A DNA stretch of 42,385 nt from Bacteroidales bacterium UBA3289 (GTDB taxonomy: Bacteria; Bacteroidota; Bacteroidia; Bacteroidales; UBA932), in the NCBI GenBank assembly GCA_002361625.1, contig DETL01000024.1, positions 1 through 42,385 on the forward strand, in the 5' to 3' direction. Both the position numbers and the translations under genes were made by a program. Below the pieces are notes generated by a model that was given only the letters and a program-made list of their open reading frames with translations, did no database searches and had not been told where the DNA came from. Positions 7,156 to 15,352 of the stretch are shown piece after piece. Numbering within the stretch: the stretch's first letter is position 1; each line of letters begins with the position of its first letter.

Positions 7156-8019
7156 ATGGGCAGGCGGCTCCTGGTGATCCTCGGACCGACTGCCGTCGGA
7201 AAGACTTCCTACAGCATCCGGAAGGCGCTGGAGCTCGGAAGTCCCGTCATCTCCTGCGATTCCCGGCAACTATACAAGGAAATGCGCATCGGCACGGCCG
7301 TTCCCTCCCCGGAGGAACTCGCGGCGGTGCCGCATCATTTTATCCAGACGCTTTCCGTCACCCAGAACTACACGGCCGGGATGTATGAGGCCGACGCGAT
7401 GGTCCTCATCGACCGCCTGTTTGCGGAGGGGCATGAAACGCTGGTCGTGACCGGCGGGTCCATGATGTACATCGACGCCCTGTGCTACGGTCTGGACGAC
7501 TTCCCGGAAGTGCCCCTGATGCTCCGCGAACACCTGATGGAATGCCTCCGGGACGAAGGCGTGGAGGTCCTGGCGGAGCAGCTCCGGGAACTGGACCCCG
7601 TCACCTGCGAAGAGATCGACCTGTCCAACGGCCAGCGCGTCATCCGCGCCCTGGAGGTCTGCCTATATACCGGCCAGCCTTTCTCCTCTTTCAAGACGCG
7701 GTCCATCAAGGACCGGGATTTCGAAATCGTGAAAATCGGCCTACAACGGCCCCGGGAGGAGCTTTACGCCCGCATCAACGCGCGCGTGGAAAAGATGATG
7801 GACGAAGGCCTGGAGGCGGAAGCCCGAAGCCTGCTCCCCTTCCGCGATCTCCCCGCCCTGCAAACCGTCGGCTACCGGGAGATGTTCGATTACTTCGACG
7901 GGAAACAGGACCTCGAAACCACCGTGCGCCTCATCCAGCGCAACACCCGCCACTACGCCAAGCGCCAGCTCACCTGGTGGCGCCGCGACCCTTCGATCCA
8001 CTGGATCGACGCGGAATAA
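7156..8019 (+). CDS. miaA: tRNA dimethylallyltransferase
   Basis: Transfers a dimethylallyl group to N6 of A37 in tRNAs that read UNN codons, giving i6A37. The 287-residue protein opens with the P-loop GPTAVGKT (about residues 8-15), followed by VISCDSRQLYKEMRIGTAVP (substrate tRNA and DMAPP contacts), the HHFIQ segment and VVTGGSMMYIDAL. The C-terminal TVGYREMFDYFDG and RNTRHYAKRQLTWWRRD motifs are typical. It starts at ATG 7156, 3 nt after the preceding stop, and ends with TAA. It is slightly shorter than the common 300-315 residues but looks complete. Confidence 0.95.
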   Translation: MGRRLLVILGPTAVGKTSYSIRKALELGSPVISCDSRQLYKEMRIGTAVPSPEELAAVPHHFIQTLSVTQNYTAGMYEADAMVLIDRLFAEGHETLVVTGGSMMYIDALCYGLDDFPEVPLMLREHLMECLRDEGVEVLAEQLRELDPVTCEEIDLSNGQRVIRALEVCLYTGQPFSSFKTRSIKDRDFEIVKIGLQRPREELYARINARVEKMMDEGLEAEARSLLPFRDLPALQTVGYREMFDYFDGKQDLETTVRLIQRNTRHYAKRQLTWWRRDPSIHWIDAE

Positions 8020-8035
8020 ACCTGGAAATCATACG

Positions 8036-8638
8036 ATGATTTCAATTAATTTCGTATCTTGTCTGCAAATCAAGGACTTGACGACAATGATACGGCACCG
8101 AATGCGACATCTTCCTTTTCTCAGTCGCAGCTCCGGCGGGACGCTCACCTTCGAGAGCGCCCCGTTCGACCGCGGCCGTCTCACCGAGGCTGGAGTCCGC
8201 TACCACGTCACCGACCACCTGGGCAGCGTGAGGGCGGTCATCAATGGAAATGCATCGACGACCTCCTACCCGCTGGCCGGGTTCTACTCCGTCGACGACT
8301 TCGCCCCGTTCGGCACCAAGTCCACATCCAGTGCTTCGTCATACCTCAGCCTGGCCTCCACTGGTTCGACGGTCTCCCTGCGCGACGGGTTCACCGGCCA
8401 GGAGGACCAGGGACCGGACTTCGGCGTCGACTATTCCGATTTCGGCGCGAGGCAATACAGCCCGGTCCTATCTCGGTGGCTTGTGCCGGATCCGCTGGGG
8501 GAGAAGTATGAAATCTGGATAGTAGTGTTCAATCTGTCCGAGAAAGATTATCACAGCTTCGTGGAGTACCCTTTGGATAATATAAGGTTTTATCGACGGA
8601 GAGAGATTAGCCTGAAAAGCAAACAGATGCCAGAATGA
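8036..8638 (+). pseudogene. 5'-truncated RHS repeat-associated core tip with unrelated tail
   Basis: Residues from about 35 to 160 match the C-terminal end of the RHS core: YHVTDHLGSVRAVING, DDFAPFGTK, then YSDFGARQYSPVLSRWLVPDPLGEKYE. Full RHS proteins are well over 1000 residues, and here nothing precedes this tip except 17 nt and miaA. The usual continuation (SPYAYCGNNP-type) is missing. At about 8510 the sequence switches from GC-rich to AT-rich and encodes about 42 unrelated residues ending in TGA. It looks like an orphan rhs tip left by recombination, or a displaced toxin cassette of which only the junction survives. The start codon is uncertain; 8087 and 8096 are also in frame. No signal peptide and no recognisable toxin domain. 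Confidence 0.75.
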
Positions 8639-8672
8639 CATACTGTGTCCGGTATAAAATGCCCTATTGATC

Positions 8673-9020
8673 ATGAGAACGAAAAATATGATAACAGAAA
8701 ATCAAATAAAGATATTCATTAAGTATCGGGGAGATTGGGACTATTTTTCACGTTGCTCTAAGCCAGAGGATTCAATTGAACTCAGAAATGAAGATTGGCA
8801 GCTTTTATTGATGCTCTATGATGGCTTACGTATTCTGGAAGAGAAACCTGAAATTTGTCCCGTCGAGTTCAAAGATGCTCTGTTCTCTCGAATCAAAGCG
8901 GAAAGTATTGACGGGATAGTTTTTGAAGATTTAATTCACTTATATGATAATTGCAAACCATGGACAAAAAGGCTATTGAAAAAAATCTCAATTATGTTGT
9001 CGCGAACCAAGATTCCATAA
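8673..9020 (+). CDS. AT-rich small protein, candidate immunity gene
   Basis: An acidic, soluble protein of about 115 residues with no signal peptide or membrane segment. It is Trp/Tyr-rich near the N-terminus (YRGDWDYFSRC) and predicted to be mainly helical. I do not recognise a family. Its base composition is far lower in GC than the surrounding chromosome, and it sits directly behind the truncated RHS tip, the usual place of an immunity gene. ATG 8673 is preferred, with 8688 (MITENQIK) as an alternative. The 3' end overlaps the next gene by 61 nt. Confidence 0.55.
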   Translation: MRTKNMITENQIKIFIKYRGDWDYFSRCSKPEDSIELRNEDWQLLLMLYDGLRILEEKPEICPVEFKDALFSRIKAESIDGIVFEDLIHLYDNCKPWTKRLLKKISIMLSRTKIP

Positions 9021-9223
9021 AAAAGAAGTATCAAAATAAATATATTGTAATTCGCAATGAAAGAATTGAATTCGTGACAAATTGCTGGGATGAAGCGTTT
9101 GTTCAAGGTTTTATTCTGGCATCCCGACTAAATGAAGACTTTCTCGATTATTGTATCATACATTGCAACAACAATGAAACATGGCTTTCTTCATGTTGTT
9201 TATCAAGGCGGTATCCAGAGTAA
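8960..9223 (+). CDS. Small DUF5678-like protein
   Basis: An 87-residue protein from ATG 8960. The pattern NQDSIKKKYQNKYIVI, then NERIEF, then WDEAF, resembles small DUF5678-type domains (N-x-x-x-L/I-x-x-KY-x-x-K-h-h-h-I followed by a D-x-A helix). The match is by eye only. It is AT-rich like its neighbours and overlaps the preceding gene by 61 nt in another frame, an unusually long overlap, so one of the two starts may be wrong. Context suggests an accessory or immunity-like cassette gene. Confidence 0.5.
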   Translation: MDKKAIEKNLNYVVANQDSIKKKYQNKYIVIRNERIEFVTNCWDEAFVQGFILASRLNEDFLDYCIIHCNNNETWLSSCCLSRRYPE

Positions 9224-9298
9224 TCAATCACTTTTGAAAAAGAATAATGGGAAAATAGTAACCATCGGTGGGAAACTAACAAAAACAAAGTGAAATAC

Positions 9299-9844
9299 AT
9301 GAAACTCCATCAGCCGATTAGAAATAAAACTATTGTCATACTATGTATTTGCTTCTTGATTATACTTGCACTTTTCATATACATCTGCTTCCACCCAATA
9401 ATCATTCATGGGCCAAATAGATACCCTTGTTGTTCTGTTTCAATATCAGACGATCGATTCAATCCTATAGAGGCATTCGATTTTACACGAGGAGACAACA
9501 GGATCATAATATATACCAATTGGGCAGATATTCGTTTCTTACCTAAAGGAATGAGAAGATGGACAGTTTTGGAAAGTAAGGATAATTCTGTAATTGAATC
9601 AGTGAGAAAGAACTTTGTATTTAAAAGAATAAGTGACGAAATAGTGGAGACAACAGACTATGATTGCAGAATATTCTTCTTGAAAGACGGTAAGTTGGTC
9701 TTTTCGTGCAAGATGGAAGTGGAAGAGAGTATCTCACTTTTTTTCCAGAATACGGGGTGGGTCTTTGCTGAGAATTATGATGAATTAGTAAGTTCATTCT
9801 CTTCGCTCAAACCCGTTCCTTTTCCTGTTGTAAAGATTAAATAG
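9299..9844 (+). CDS. Single-pass membrane protein of accessory island, unknown function
   Basis: A 181-residue protein from ATG 9299; an in-frame GTG at 9290 would add three residues. A hydrophobic segment of about 22 residues near the N-terminus (about 9-31) would anchor it in the inner membrane, with the rest likely periplasmic. The C-terminal half shows alternating beta-like segments (CRIFFLKDGKLVFSCKMEVE). No family is recognised. The DNA is AT-rich like the two small genes before it. It ends 49 nt before a strong terminator. A membrane-anchored immunity protein is one possibility suggested only by position. Confidence 0.6.
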   Translation: MKLHQPIRNKTIVILCICFLIILALFIYICFHPIIIHGPNRYPCCSVSISDDRFNPIEAFDFTRGDNRIIIYTNWADIRFLPKGMRRWTVLESKDNSVIESVRKNFVFKRISDEIVETTDYDCRIFFLKDGKLVFSCKMEVEESISLFFQNTGWVFAENYDELVSSFSSLKPVPFPVVKIK

Positions 9845-9893
9845 TCGGTTATACTTTAGCAAAAATAATTGACAATCAATTGCTTACCACATA

Positions 9894-9922
9894 AAGAGGC
9901 CGACATCTGGTGCCGGCCTCTT
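9894..9922. terminator. Bidirectional terminator hairpin
   Basis: AAGAGGCCG (9894-9902) pairs perfectly with CGGCCTCTT (9914-9922) over an 11-nt loop. It separates the island gene ending at 9844 from the GH51 gene ending at 9961 on the other strand. Confidence 0.85.
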
Positions 9923-9960
9923 CGTCATAACTAAAACGTATTCTGAATCAAATACTTCTT

Positions 9961-11940
9961 TTACTTCGTCAGGATGTAGATCGCGAAGGTGAGGGGCTCC
10001 ACGGTGGCGGAGAGGGTCTTGCCCTCGCCGGTGAAGGCGGCCTTGACAGGGGCGATCCGGTCCGGAACGTCCAGGGTGTTGTCCTCATAAAGCAGGTCGG
10101 AGTGGAACTTGACGCACTCGACGGCTTTCACGATTTCCTTCTTCTTGAGGCCGGTGAAGGCGAATTCCACGGACTGCGGCTGGTCGGAGGTGTTGATCAC
10201 TTTCACGTACACCTTGTCACCGTCCTTGACGGCGCTGGCGAAAAGGCCGTCCTGGCAGGGCGCACCGGTGACATTGACCCCGTTCATCTTGAGAGTCAGG
10301 GCATTCTGGCCCTTGTACTCGCTGTACAGATGCTGGACGTGCCAGCTGGCGGTGCGCATGGAACGGAGGTTGTCGTACCAGATGAGGTCCGGACGCCACT
10401 GCCAGCCCTCGACATGGGCGAACAGCGGGGCGTAGGTGGCCATGTGCACGATGTCGGCATTGCGCTCGATGGTGGTCATGAAGGCCGCTTCGAGCAGGGA
10501 GGCGTTGAAGTGGTTGTACTTCCGGCCGGCGCCATGGCAGGCATACTCGCCGGCGAACACCTTGGGACCCTTGCGGTCGTAGTTGTCATACCGGGCGCCC
10601 TGTGCGAGGAACCATTTCTCGGGGCGGTAGAAGTGCTCGTCCACGAGGTCGGCGCCCAGGCGCTTCATCTCGGGCCACAGGTAGTCGAACTGGTCGCCCT
10701 CGGAGTTCGGGCCGCTGGTGCCCACGATCTTGATGTCCGGATAGGCAGCGCGGATGGCTTTCACGAAAGGCTCCAGGTGCTCGGGATAGATGGCATCCCA
10801 CTGTTCGTTGCCGATGCCGATGAACTTGAGGTTGAAGGGAGCCGGATGGCCCATGTCCGCACGGACCTTGCCCCAGGTGGAGGTGACAGGACCGTTGGCG
10901 AATTCGATGAGGTCCAGGGCATCCTGGATGAAAGGCTGCAGCTCGTCCACCGGGCAGTGCGCGGCGGGATCGTCGTTCTGGAACTGGCACGCAAGGCCGC
11001 AGCTCAGGATCGGAAGCGGCTCGGAGCCAATCTCCTCGGAGAGCTGGAAGAATTCGAAGAAACCGAGGCCGTAGCTCTGGAAGTAGTCCGGGAAGAAGCG
11101 GTGCGGGAAGGTGTATTCCCAACGGTTCTCGTTGATCGGGCGGTTCTCCACCGGGCCGACGGTGTTCTTCCAGTTATAGCGGGTGTCGAGGTCGGCGCCC
11201 TCCACGATGCAGCCGCCGGGGAAGCGGAAGATGCCGGGCTTGAGGTCCGCCAGGGCCTGCGCCAGATCCTTGCGCATGCCGTTGCGATGGCCCATCCAGG
11301 TATCGGTCGGGAACAGGGATATGTGCTCAAGGTCCGTCGTCGCGCGATCGCCGACGAGGAAGATCCGCAGGACCGATTTCGCCAGGGTGGTATCCGGGGT
11401 GAGGATGACCTCATACTGCTTCCATTCCTTTCCGGCGATGGTGAGAGGGGCCTGGCAGATAAACTGGTCCTCGCCCATGGAGGCAGTGTTCACCAGTTCG
11501 ATGCGAAGGTCGGAGGTGCCGCCGTCCGGGACACGGGCCCACACGGTGAAGCGGTATGTCTCCCCGCCTTTCACACCGATGCCGAAGAAACCTTCGTTGT
11601 CCAGGCCGGTCCACTTGTGCGGATGACCGGGATCATACAGGCGGACATAATGCGGGCAGCGGTCAAAGGGACCGTCTTCCTTCACTTCCACCTTGCCGAA
11701 GGCTTTCCACCCCTGGAGGGGATCCTGCGGGAATTCGAAGGAGCGGTTCTTCACGAGCTCGGCATAGAGGCCGCCGTCGGCCGCGAAGTTGATGTCCTCG
11801 AAGAAAATGCCGTACATCGTGGGCTGGATGGGTGCGCCGACCTTCTTGAGGTCGATGTCCATGCGGTGGACTTGGGCGGAAGCGACCAGGCCCAGCAGGA
11901 GGGCCGGAGCGACGAGCAGGAAGCGGTTGCGAATCATCAT
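9961..11940 (-). CDS. GH51 alpha-L-arabinofuranosidase with N-terminal carbohydrate-binding region
   Basis: A 659-residue secreted enzyme predicted to release alpha-L-arabinofuranosyl side chains from arabinoxylan or arabinan. A signal peptide of about 22 residues ends at LVASAQ. The fold opens with PTMYGIFFEDINFAADGGLY, continues with a CBM4_9-like insert (about 75-215, GWKAFGKVEV to FLVGDRATT), then the TIM barrel. Active-site motifs are KFIGIGNEQWDAIYP (acid/base Glu) and VFAGEYACHGAG (nucleophile Glu). A C-terminal beta domain completes it. It starts at tandem ATGs 11940/11937. It is divergent from a second, shorter GH51 gene across a 250-nt regulatory gap. Linkage specificity cannot be read from sequence. 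Confidence 0.92.
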   Translation of the reverse strand: MMIRNRFLLVAPALLLGLVASAQVHRMDIDLKKVGAPIQPTMYGIFFEDINFAADGGLYAELVKNRSFEFPQDPLQGWKAFGKVEVKEDGPFDRCPHYVRLYDPGHPHKWTGLDNEGFFGIGVKGGETYRFTVWARVPDGGTSDLRIELVNTASMGEDQFICQAPLTIAGKEWKQYEVILTPDTTLAKSVLRIFLVGDRATTDLEHISLFPTDTWMGHRNGMRKDLAQALADLKPGIFRFPGGCIVEGADLDTRYNWKNTVGPVENRPINENRWEYTFPHRFFPDYFQSYGLGFFEFFQLSEEIGSEPLPILSCGLACQFQNDDPAAHCPVDELQPFIQDALDLIEFANGPVTSTWGKVRADMGHPAPFNLKFIGIGNEQWDAIYPEHLEPFVKAIRAAYPDIKIVGTSGPNSEGDQFDYLWPEMKRLGADLVDEHFYRPEKWFLAQGARYDNYDRKGPKVFAGEYACHGAGRKYNHFNASLLEAAFMTTIERNADIVHMATYAPLFAHVEGWQWRPDLIWYDNLRSMRTASWHVQHLYSEYKGQNALTLKMNGVNVTGAPCQDGLFASAVKDGDKVYVKVINTSDQPQSVEFAFTGLKKKEIVKAVECVKFHSDLLYEDNTLDVPDRIAPVKAAFTGEGKTLSATVEPLTFAIYILTK

Positions 11941-12191
11941 CTCTAGGTGGTTTATGTGGTTGGATTTTCAAATTTACGCAAAAATATGTAAGTTTGAGCG
12001 ATGAAAGGTGGAAACGGTCGTGTACGCCGGAACCGAAAAGTCCCTGAACGCCACCTGGTGGGGAAAGAAGGTCAAATGACCCTTCCCGGGAGAATTGGTT
12101 TTTTCTTCGTAGCAAATGAACGATTTTTCGCACCCGGTACGCGCGAAAAGACCTATATTTGTGATTAGAGACTAATAACTTGATAATGATT
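11941..12191. promoter_or_regulatory. Divergent promoter region between two GH51 genes
   Basis: For the right-hand gene, TATATTTG (12154-12161) is a clear -7 box. For the left-hand gene the minus strand offers TATTTTTG (11979-11986) and TAAATTTG (11969-11976). The perfect dyad CCACCTGGTGG (12051-12061) and TCCCGGGA near 12083 are possible regulator sites. No gene is seen in this gap. Confidence 0.5.
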
Positions 12192-13730
12192 ATGATAAAG
12201 AAGACTCTGACCCTCATCGCGGCGCTTGCCGCCGCCCTGACCGCCACGGCCCAGGTCAAGGTTTCCGTCCACGAGACGGCGAAGGACCAGCCGGTCATCC
12301 CGGCCGAGATCTACGGCCAGTTCTCCGAACATCTCGGAAAGTGCATCTATGAGGGAATCTGGGTGGGCAAGGACTCCGCCATTCCCAACGTGGACGGCTA
12401 CCGCACCGACGTGCTGAACGCCCTCAAGGAACTGAAGGTTCCCGTGCTCCGCTGGCCCGGCGGCTGCTTTGCCGACGAGTACCACTGGATGGACGGCATC
12501 GGCCCGCAGGAGAACCGCCCGAAGCTCGTGAACAACAACTGGGGCAGCACCCTGGAGGACAACTCCTTCGGCACGCATGAGTTCCTGAACCTGTGCGAGA
12601 TGCTGGGCACCGAGCCGTATATCTCCGGCAACGTGGGTTCCGGCACCGTGGAAGAACTGGCCAAGTGGGTGGAGTACATGACCGCCGCGGCCGGTTCCAT
12701 GGCCGAGCTCCGCGAGAAGAACGGCCGCAAGGAGCCCTGGAAGGTCAAGTACCTGGGCGTGGGCAACGAAACCTGGGGCTGCGGTGGCAACATGACCGCG
12801 GACTACTATTCCGACGTCTATAAGCGCTACGCCCTCTACGCCCGCAACTACAGCGGCAACAGCCTCTACAAAGTGGCCTGCGGCGCCTCGGACTACGACT
12901 ACAACTGGACCCGGGTCATGATGAAGAACGCCCGGAACAACATGGACGCCCTGTCCCTGCACTACTACACCTGCAAGGGCTGGAGCGGCAGCAAGGGTTC
13001 CGCGACGCAGTTCACCCCCGAGGAGTACTACAACGTCCTCGCGAAGACCTGTGAGATCGAGGAAGTCCTCGAGAACCACTTCGCCATCATGGACGCTTAC
13101 GATCCCGAGAAGCGGGTCGCCCTCATCCTGGACGAATGGGGCACCTGGTTCGACGTGGAGCCGGGGACCAACCCGGGCTGGCTCTTCCAGCAGAACACGA
13201 TGCGGGACGCCATGGTCGCCGCCCTGAACCTCAACATCTTCCAGAAGCACACCGACCGCCTGAAGATGGCGAACATCGCCCAGATCGTGAACGTGCTCCA
13301 GGCGATGATCCTCACCGACGGTCCGCGGATGGTCCTCACCCCCACCTACCATGTGTTCCGGATGTTCAATGTCCACCAGAACGCCACCTACGTTCCCGCC
13401 GACTACAACACCGGCAGCATCGTGTCCGCCGAGGGCCGGATCATGGACGATTTCAGCGCCTGCGTGTCCCGCGACGCCGCCGGCAAGCTCCATGTCTCCC
13501 TGGCGAACCCGTACCTGGAAAAGGCCGTTACCGTGGAACTGAGTTTCGACTCCCTGAAGCCCCGTACCGTCACCGGTGAGATCCTGAAAGCCGACCGGAT
13601 CGACGCCTACAACGACTTCGGCAAGGCCCCGGCCGTGAGCCCGGCCGCCTTCACGGGCGCCAAGATCTCCGGCAAGGGCGTGAAACTCACTCTCCCGGCC
13701 GCTTCCGTTGTCGTGCTGGAAATTCAGTAA
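12192..13730 (+). CDS. GH51 alpha-L-arabinofuranosidase
   Basis: A 512-residue enzyme of the compact GH51 type (barrel plus C-terminal jelly-roll) predicted to cleave terminal arabinofuranose from arabinoxylo-oligosaccharides. A signal peptide of about 20 residues ends near TATAQ, placing it in the periplasm. Diagnostic blocks are EIYGQFSEHLGKCIYEGIW, VLRWPGGCFADEYHW, the acid/base Glu in YLGVGNETWGCGGNM and the nucleophile Glu in LILDEWGTWFD. ATG 12192 gives the best signal peptide; an in-frame ATG lies at 12186 and a TTG at 12180. The stop is followed 1 nt later by the ATG of a GH43 gene, so the two form an operon. Confidence 0.93.
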   Translation: MIKKTLTLIAALAAALTATAQVKVSVHETAKDQPVIPAEIYGQFSEHLGKCIYEGIWVGKDSAIPNVDGYRTDVLNALKELKVPVLRWPGGCFADEYHWMDGIGPQENRPKLVNNNWGSTLEDNSFGTHEFLNLCEMLGTEPYISGNVGSGTVEELAKWVEYMTAAAGSMAELREKNGRKEPWKVKYLGVGNETWGCGGNMTADYYSDVYKRYALYARNYSGNSLYKVACGASDYDYNWTRVMMKNARNNMDALSLHYYTCKGWSGSKGSATQFTPEEYYNVLAKTCEIEEVLENHFAIMDAYDPEKRVALILDEWGTWFDVEPGTNPGWLFQQNTMRDAMVAALNLNIFQKHTDRLKMANIAQIVNVLQAMILTDGPRMVLTPTYHVFRMFNVHQNATYVPADYNTGSIVSAEGRIMDDFSACVSRDAAGKLHVSLANPYLEKAVTVELSFDSLKPRTVTGEILKADRIDAYNDFGKAPAVSPAAFTGAKISGKGVKLTLPAASVVVLEIQ

Positions 13731-13731
13731 G

Positions 13732-15291
13732 ATGAAACGGATCATCCTTTTAATGGCAGCCTGCCTCGTCTTCGCGGCAGGCTGCACCGTTTCCCCGGAG
13801 ACCTCCCAGATTGCCGTGAATCCCCTCACCTACACGGATATCCCGGACAACGATGTCATCCGCGTAGGGGAAGACTACTATATGGTTTCCACGACGATGT
13901 ACTTCTGCCCGGGAGCACCCATCATGCATTCCCGCGACCTGGTGCATTGGGAGATCGTGAGCTACATCTACGATTTGCTGGAAGATGACGATGTCTATAA
14001 CCTCCGCGATGGGAAAAACGCCTACGGGAAAGGCCAGTGGGCCACTTCCTTACGGTATCATGACGGCATGTACTACGCCCTTTTCGTCGCAAACGACCAG
14101 CAGAAGACCTATCTGTACCGGACGGCGGACATCGTGAAAGGCCCGTGGGAACGGAACGTCATCGACGGGTATTTCATGCACGACGCCTCCCTGCTCTTCG
14201 ACGAAGGCCGCCTCTGGTCGGTCTGGGGCAACGGAGACCTGCACCTCATCGAACTCGAGCCGGACGGAAGTGCCGTCAAGGCCGGGGCGGAGGAACGGAT
14301 CATCATCCAGGCGCCGAAGGAAGGCATGGGCCTCCGGGCGGAAGGAGCGCATTTCTACCGCATCGGCGATTATTACTACGTCCTGGAGATCGACTGGCCC
14401 AAGGAGAAGCCGCGTACGGCGACCGTCTGGCGGAGCAGGTCCATCGAAGGTCCCTACGAATCCAAAGTCGTCCTCCAGGGCACCCTGGGCGGCCGCAGCG
14501 ACGGTATCGCGCAGGGTCCCCTCATCGACACGCCCGCCGGGGACTGGTACGCCATCCAGTTCCAGGACCACGGGGCCGTCGGCCGTATTCCCACGGTCCA
14601 GCCCGTCACCTGGATCGATGGCTGGCCCATCATGGGAGAGAACGGCGTGCCTCTCGAGGAAGTCACGGTGAATCTCCCGGCTGCCGGACGCGACTACGTC
14701 TGGGATTCCGACGAGTTCGACACGGACCGCCTCGCCCTTGTCTGGCAATGGAACCACAAAGCCCCCGAAGGGTGGTCGCTCACGGAAAAGCCCGGCTGGC
14801 TCCGCCTCCGCGCCACGAAAGCCACCGGCATCGCCGACGCCCGCGGCACCCTCACCCAGCGCACTGTCGGCCCCCGCTGTATCAGCGAAACCCTGCTGGA
14901 CGCTTCTCTCATGAAGCCCGGCGACGAAGCGGGAATCTGCGCCTTCCAGAGCCAGAGCGGCCGGATCGGTGTCCAAATCTCCCCGGACGGATCCCGGCAG
15001 ATTGTCCTCCGGCAAAAGGAGGAGATCCTGGCCGCGGTTCCGCTTACCGGCGACCAGGTCCAGCTCCGCATCCGCTATGTCTTCACCCCGCAGGAAGAAG
15101 GCGAGGAGGCCGATACCGCCTTCTTCGGCTACTCCCTGGACGGAACGGAATGGACCGAGTTCCCCGACACGCTCCGCATGCGCTACACGCTGGATTACTT
15201 CACCGGCTACCGCAGCGCCCTATACAGCTTCACCTCCCAGGAAGAGGGCGGCACGGCCGATTTCGACTGGTTCCACCAGCGGGTGTTCTGA
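13732..15291 (+). CDS. GH43 lipoprotein (beta-xylosidase/arabinofuranosidase type)
   Basis: A 519-residue five-bladed propeller hydrolase with a C-terminal GH43_C2/DUF1349-like beta-sandwich (about 325-519). A lipoprotein signal peptide (LVFAAGC, Cys about residue 19) anchors it to a membrane. The catalytic set is visible: the base Asp in YTDIPDNDVIRVG, the pKa-modulating Asp in MHDASLLFDEG and the acid Glu in GLRAEGAHFYRIG. The VSTTMYFCPGAPIMHSRDL segment is typical of the GH43_12-like group acting on arabinoxylan side chains or xylo-oligosaccharides. It starts at ATG 13732, 1 nt after the GH51 stop; the upstream frame extension is not coding. Stop TGA is followed at once by a terminator. 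Confidence 0.9.
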   Translation: MKRIILLMAACLVFAAGCTVSPETSQIAVNPLTYTDIPDNDVIRVGEDYYMVSTTMYFCPGAPIMHSRDLVHWEIVSYIYDLLEDDDVYNLRDGKNAYGKGQWATSLRYHDGMYYALFVANDQQKTYLYRTADIVKGPWERNVIDGYFMHDASLLFDEGRLWSVWGNGDLHLIELEPDGSAVKAGAEERIIIQAPKEGMGLRAEGAHFYRIGDYYYVLEIDWPKEKPRTATVWRSRSIEGPYESKVVLQGTLGGRSDGIAQGPLIDTPAGDWYAIQFQDHGAVGRIPTVQPVTWIDGWPIMGENGVPLEEVTVNLPAAGRDYVWDSDEFDTDRLALVWQWNHKAPEGWSLTEKPGWLRLRATKATGIADARGTLTQRTVGPRCISETLLDASLMKPGDEAGICAFQSQSGRIGVQISPDGSRQIVLRQKEEILAAVPLTGDQVQLRIRYVFTPQEEGEEADTAFFGYSLDGTEWTEFPDTLRMRYTLDYFTGYRSALYSFTSQEEGGTADFDWFHQRVF

Positions 15292-15296
15292 TGGAA

Positions 15297-15329
15297 AAAG
15301 GGACCGCCCCTTCCGGCAGCGGTCCCTTT
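15297..15329. terminator. Bidirectional terminator hairpin
   Basis: AAAGGGACCGC (15297-15307) pairs perfectly with GCGGTCCCTTT (15319-15329) over an 11-nt loop. It lies between the GH43 gene (ending 15291) and the SusD gene (ending 15353 on the other strand). Confidence 0.9.
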
Positions 15330-15352
15330 CCAACCATTATCAACCAACCATT

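Noticed and set aside
10102..11946. 614-residue open frame opposite the first GH51 gene
   Set aside because: Shadow frame; the minus-strand GH51 has complete catalytic motifs and a signal peptide.
12165..13829. 554-residue minus-strand frame opposite the second GH51 gene
   Set aside because: Shadow frame over a complete GH51 with both catalytic glutamates.
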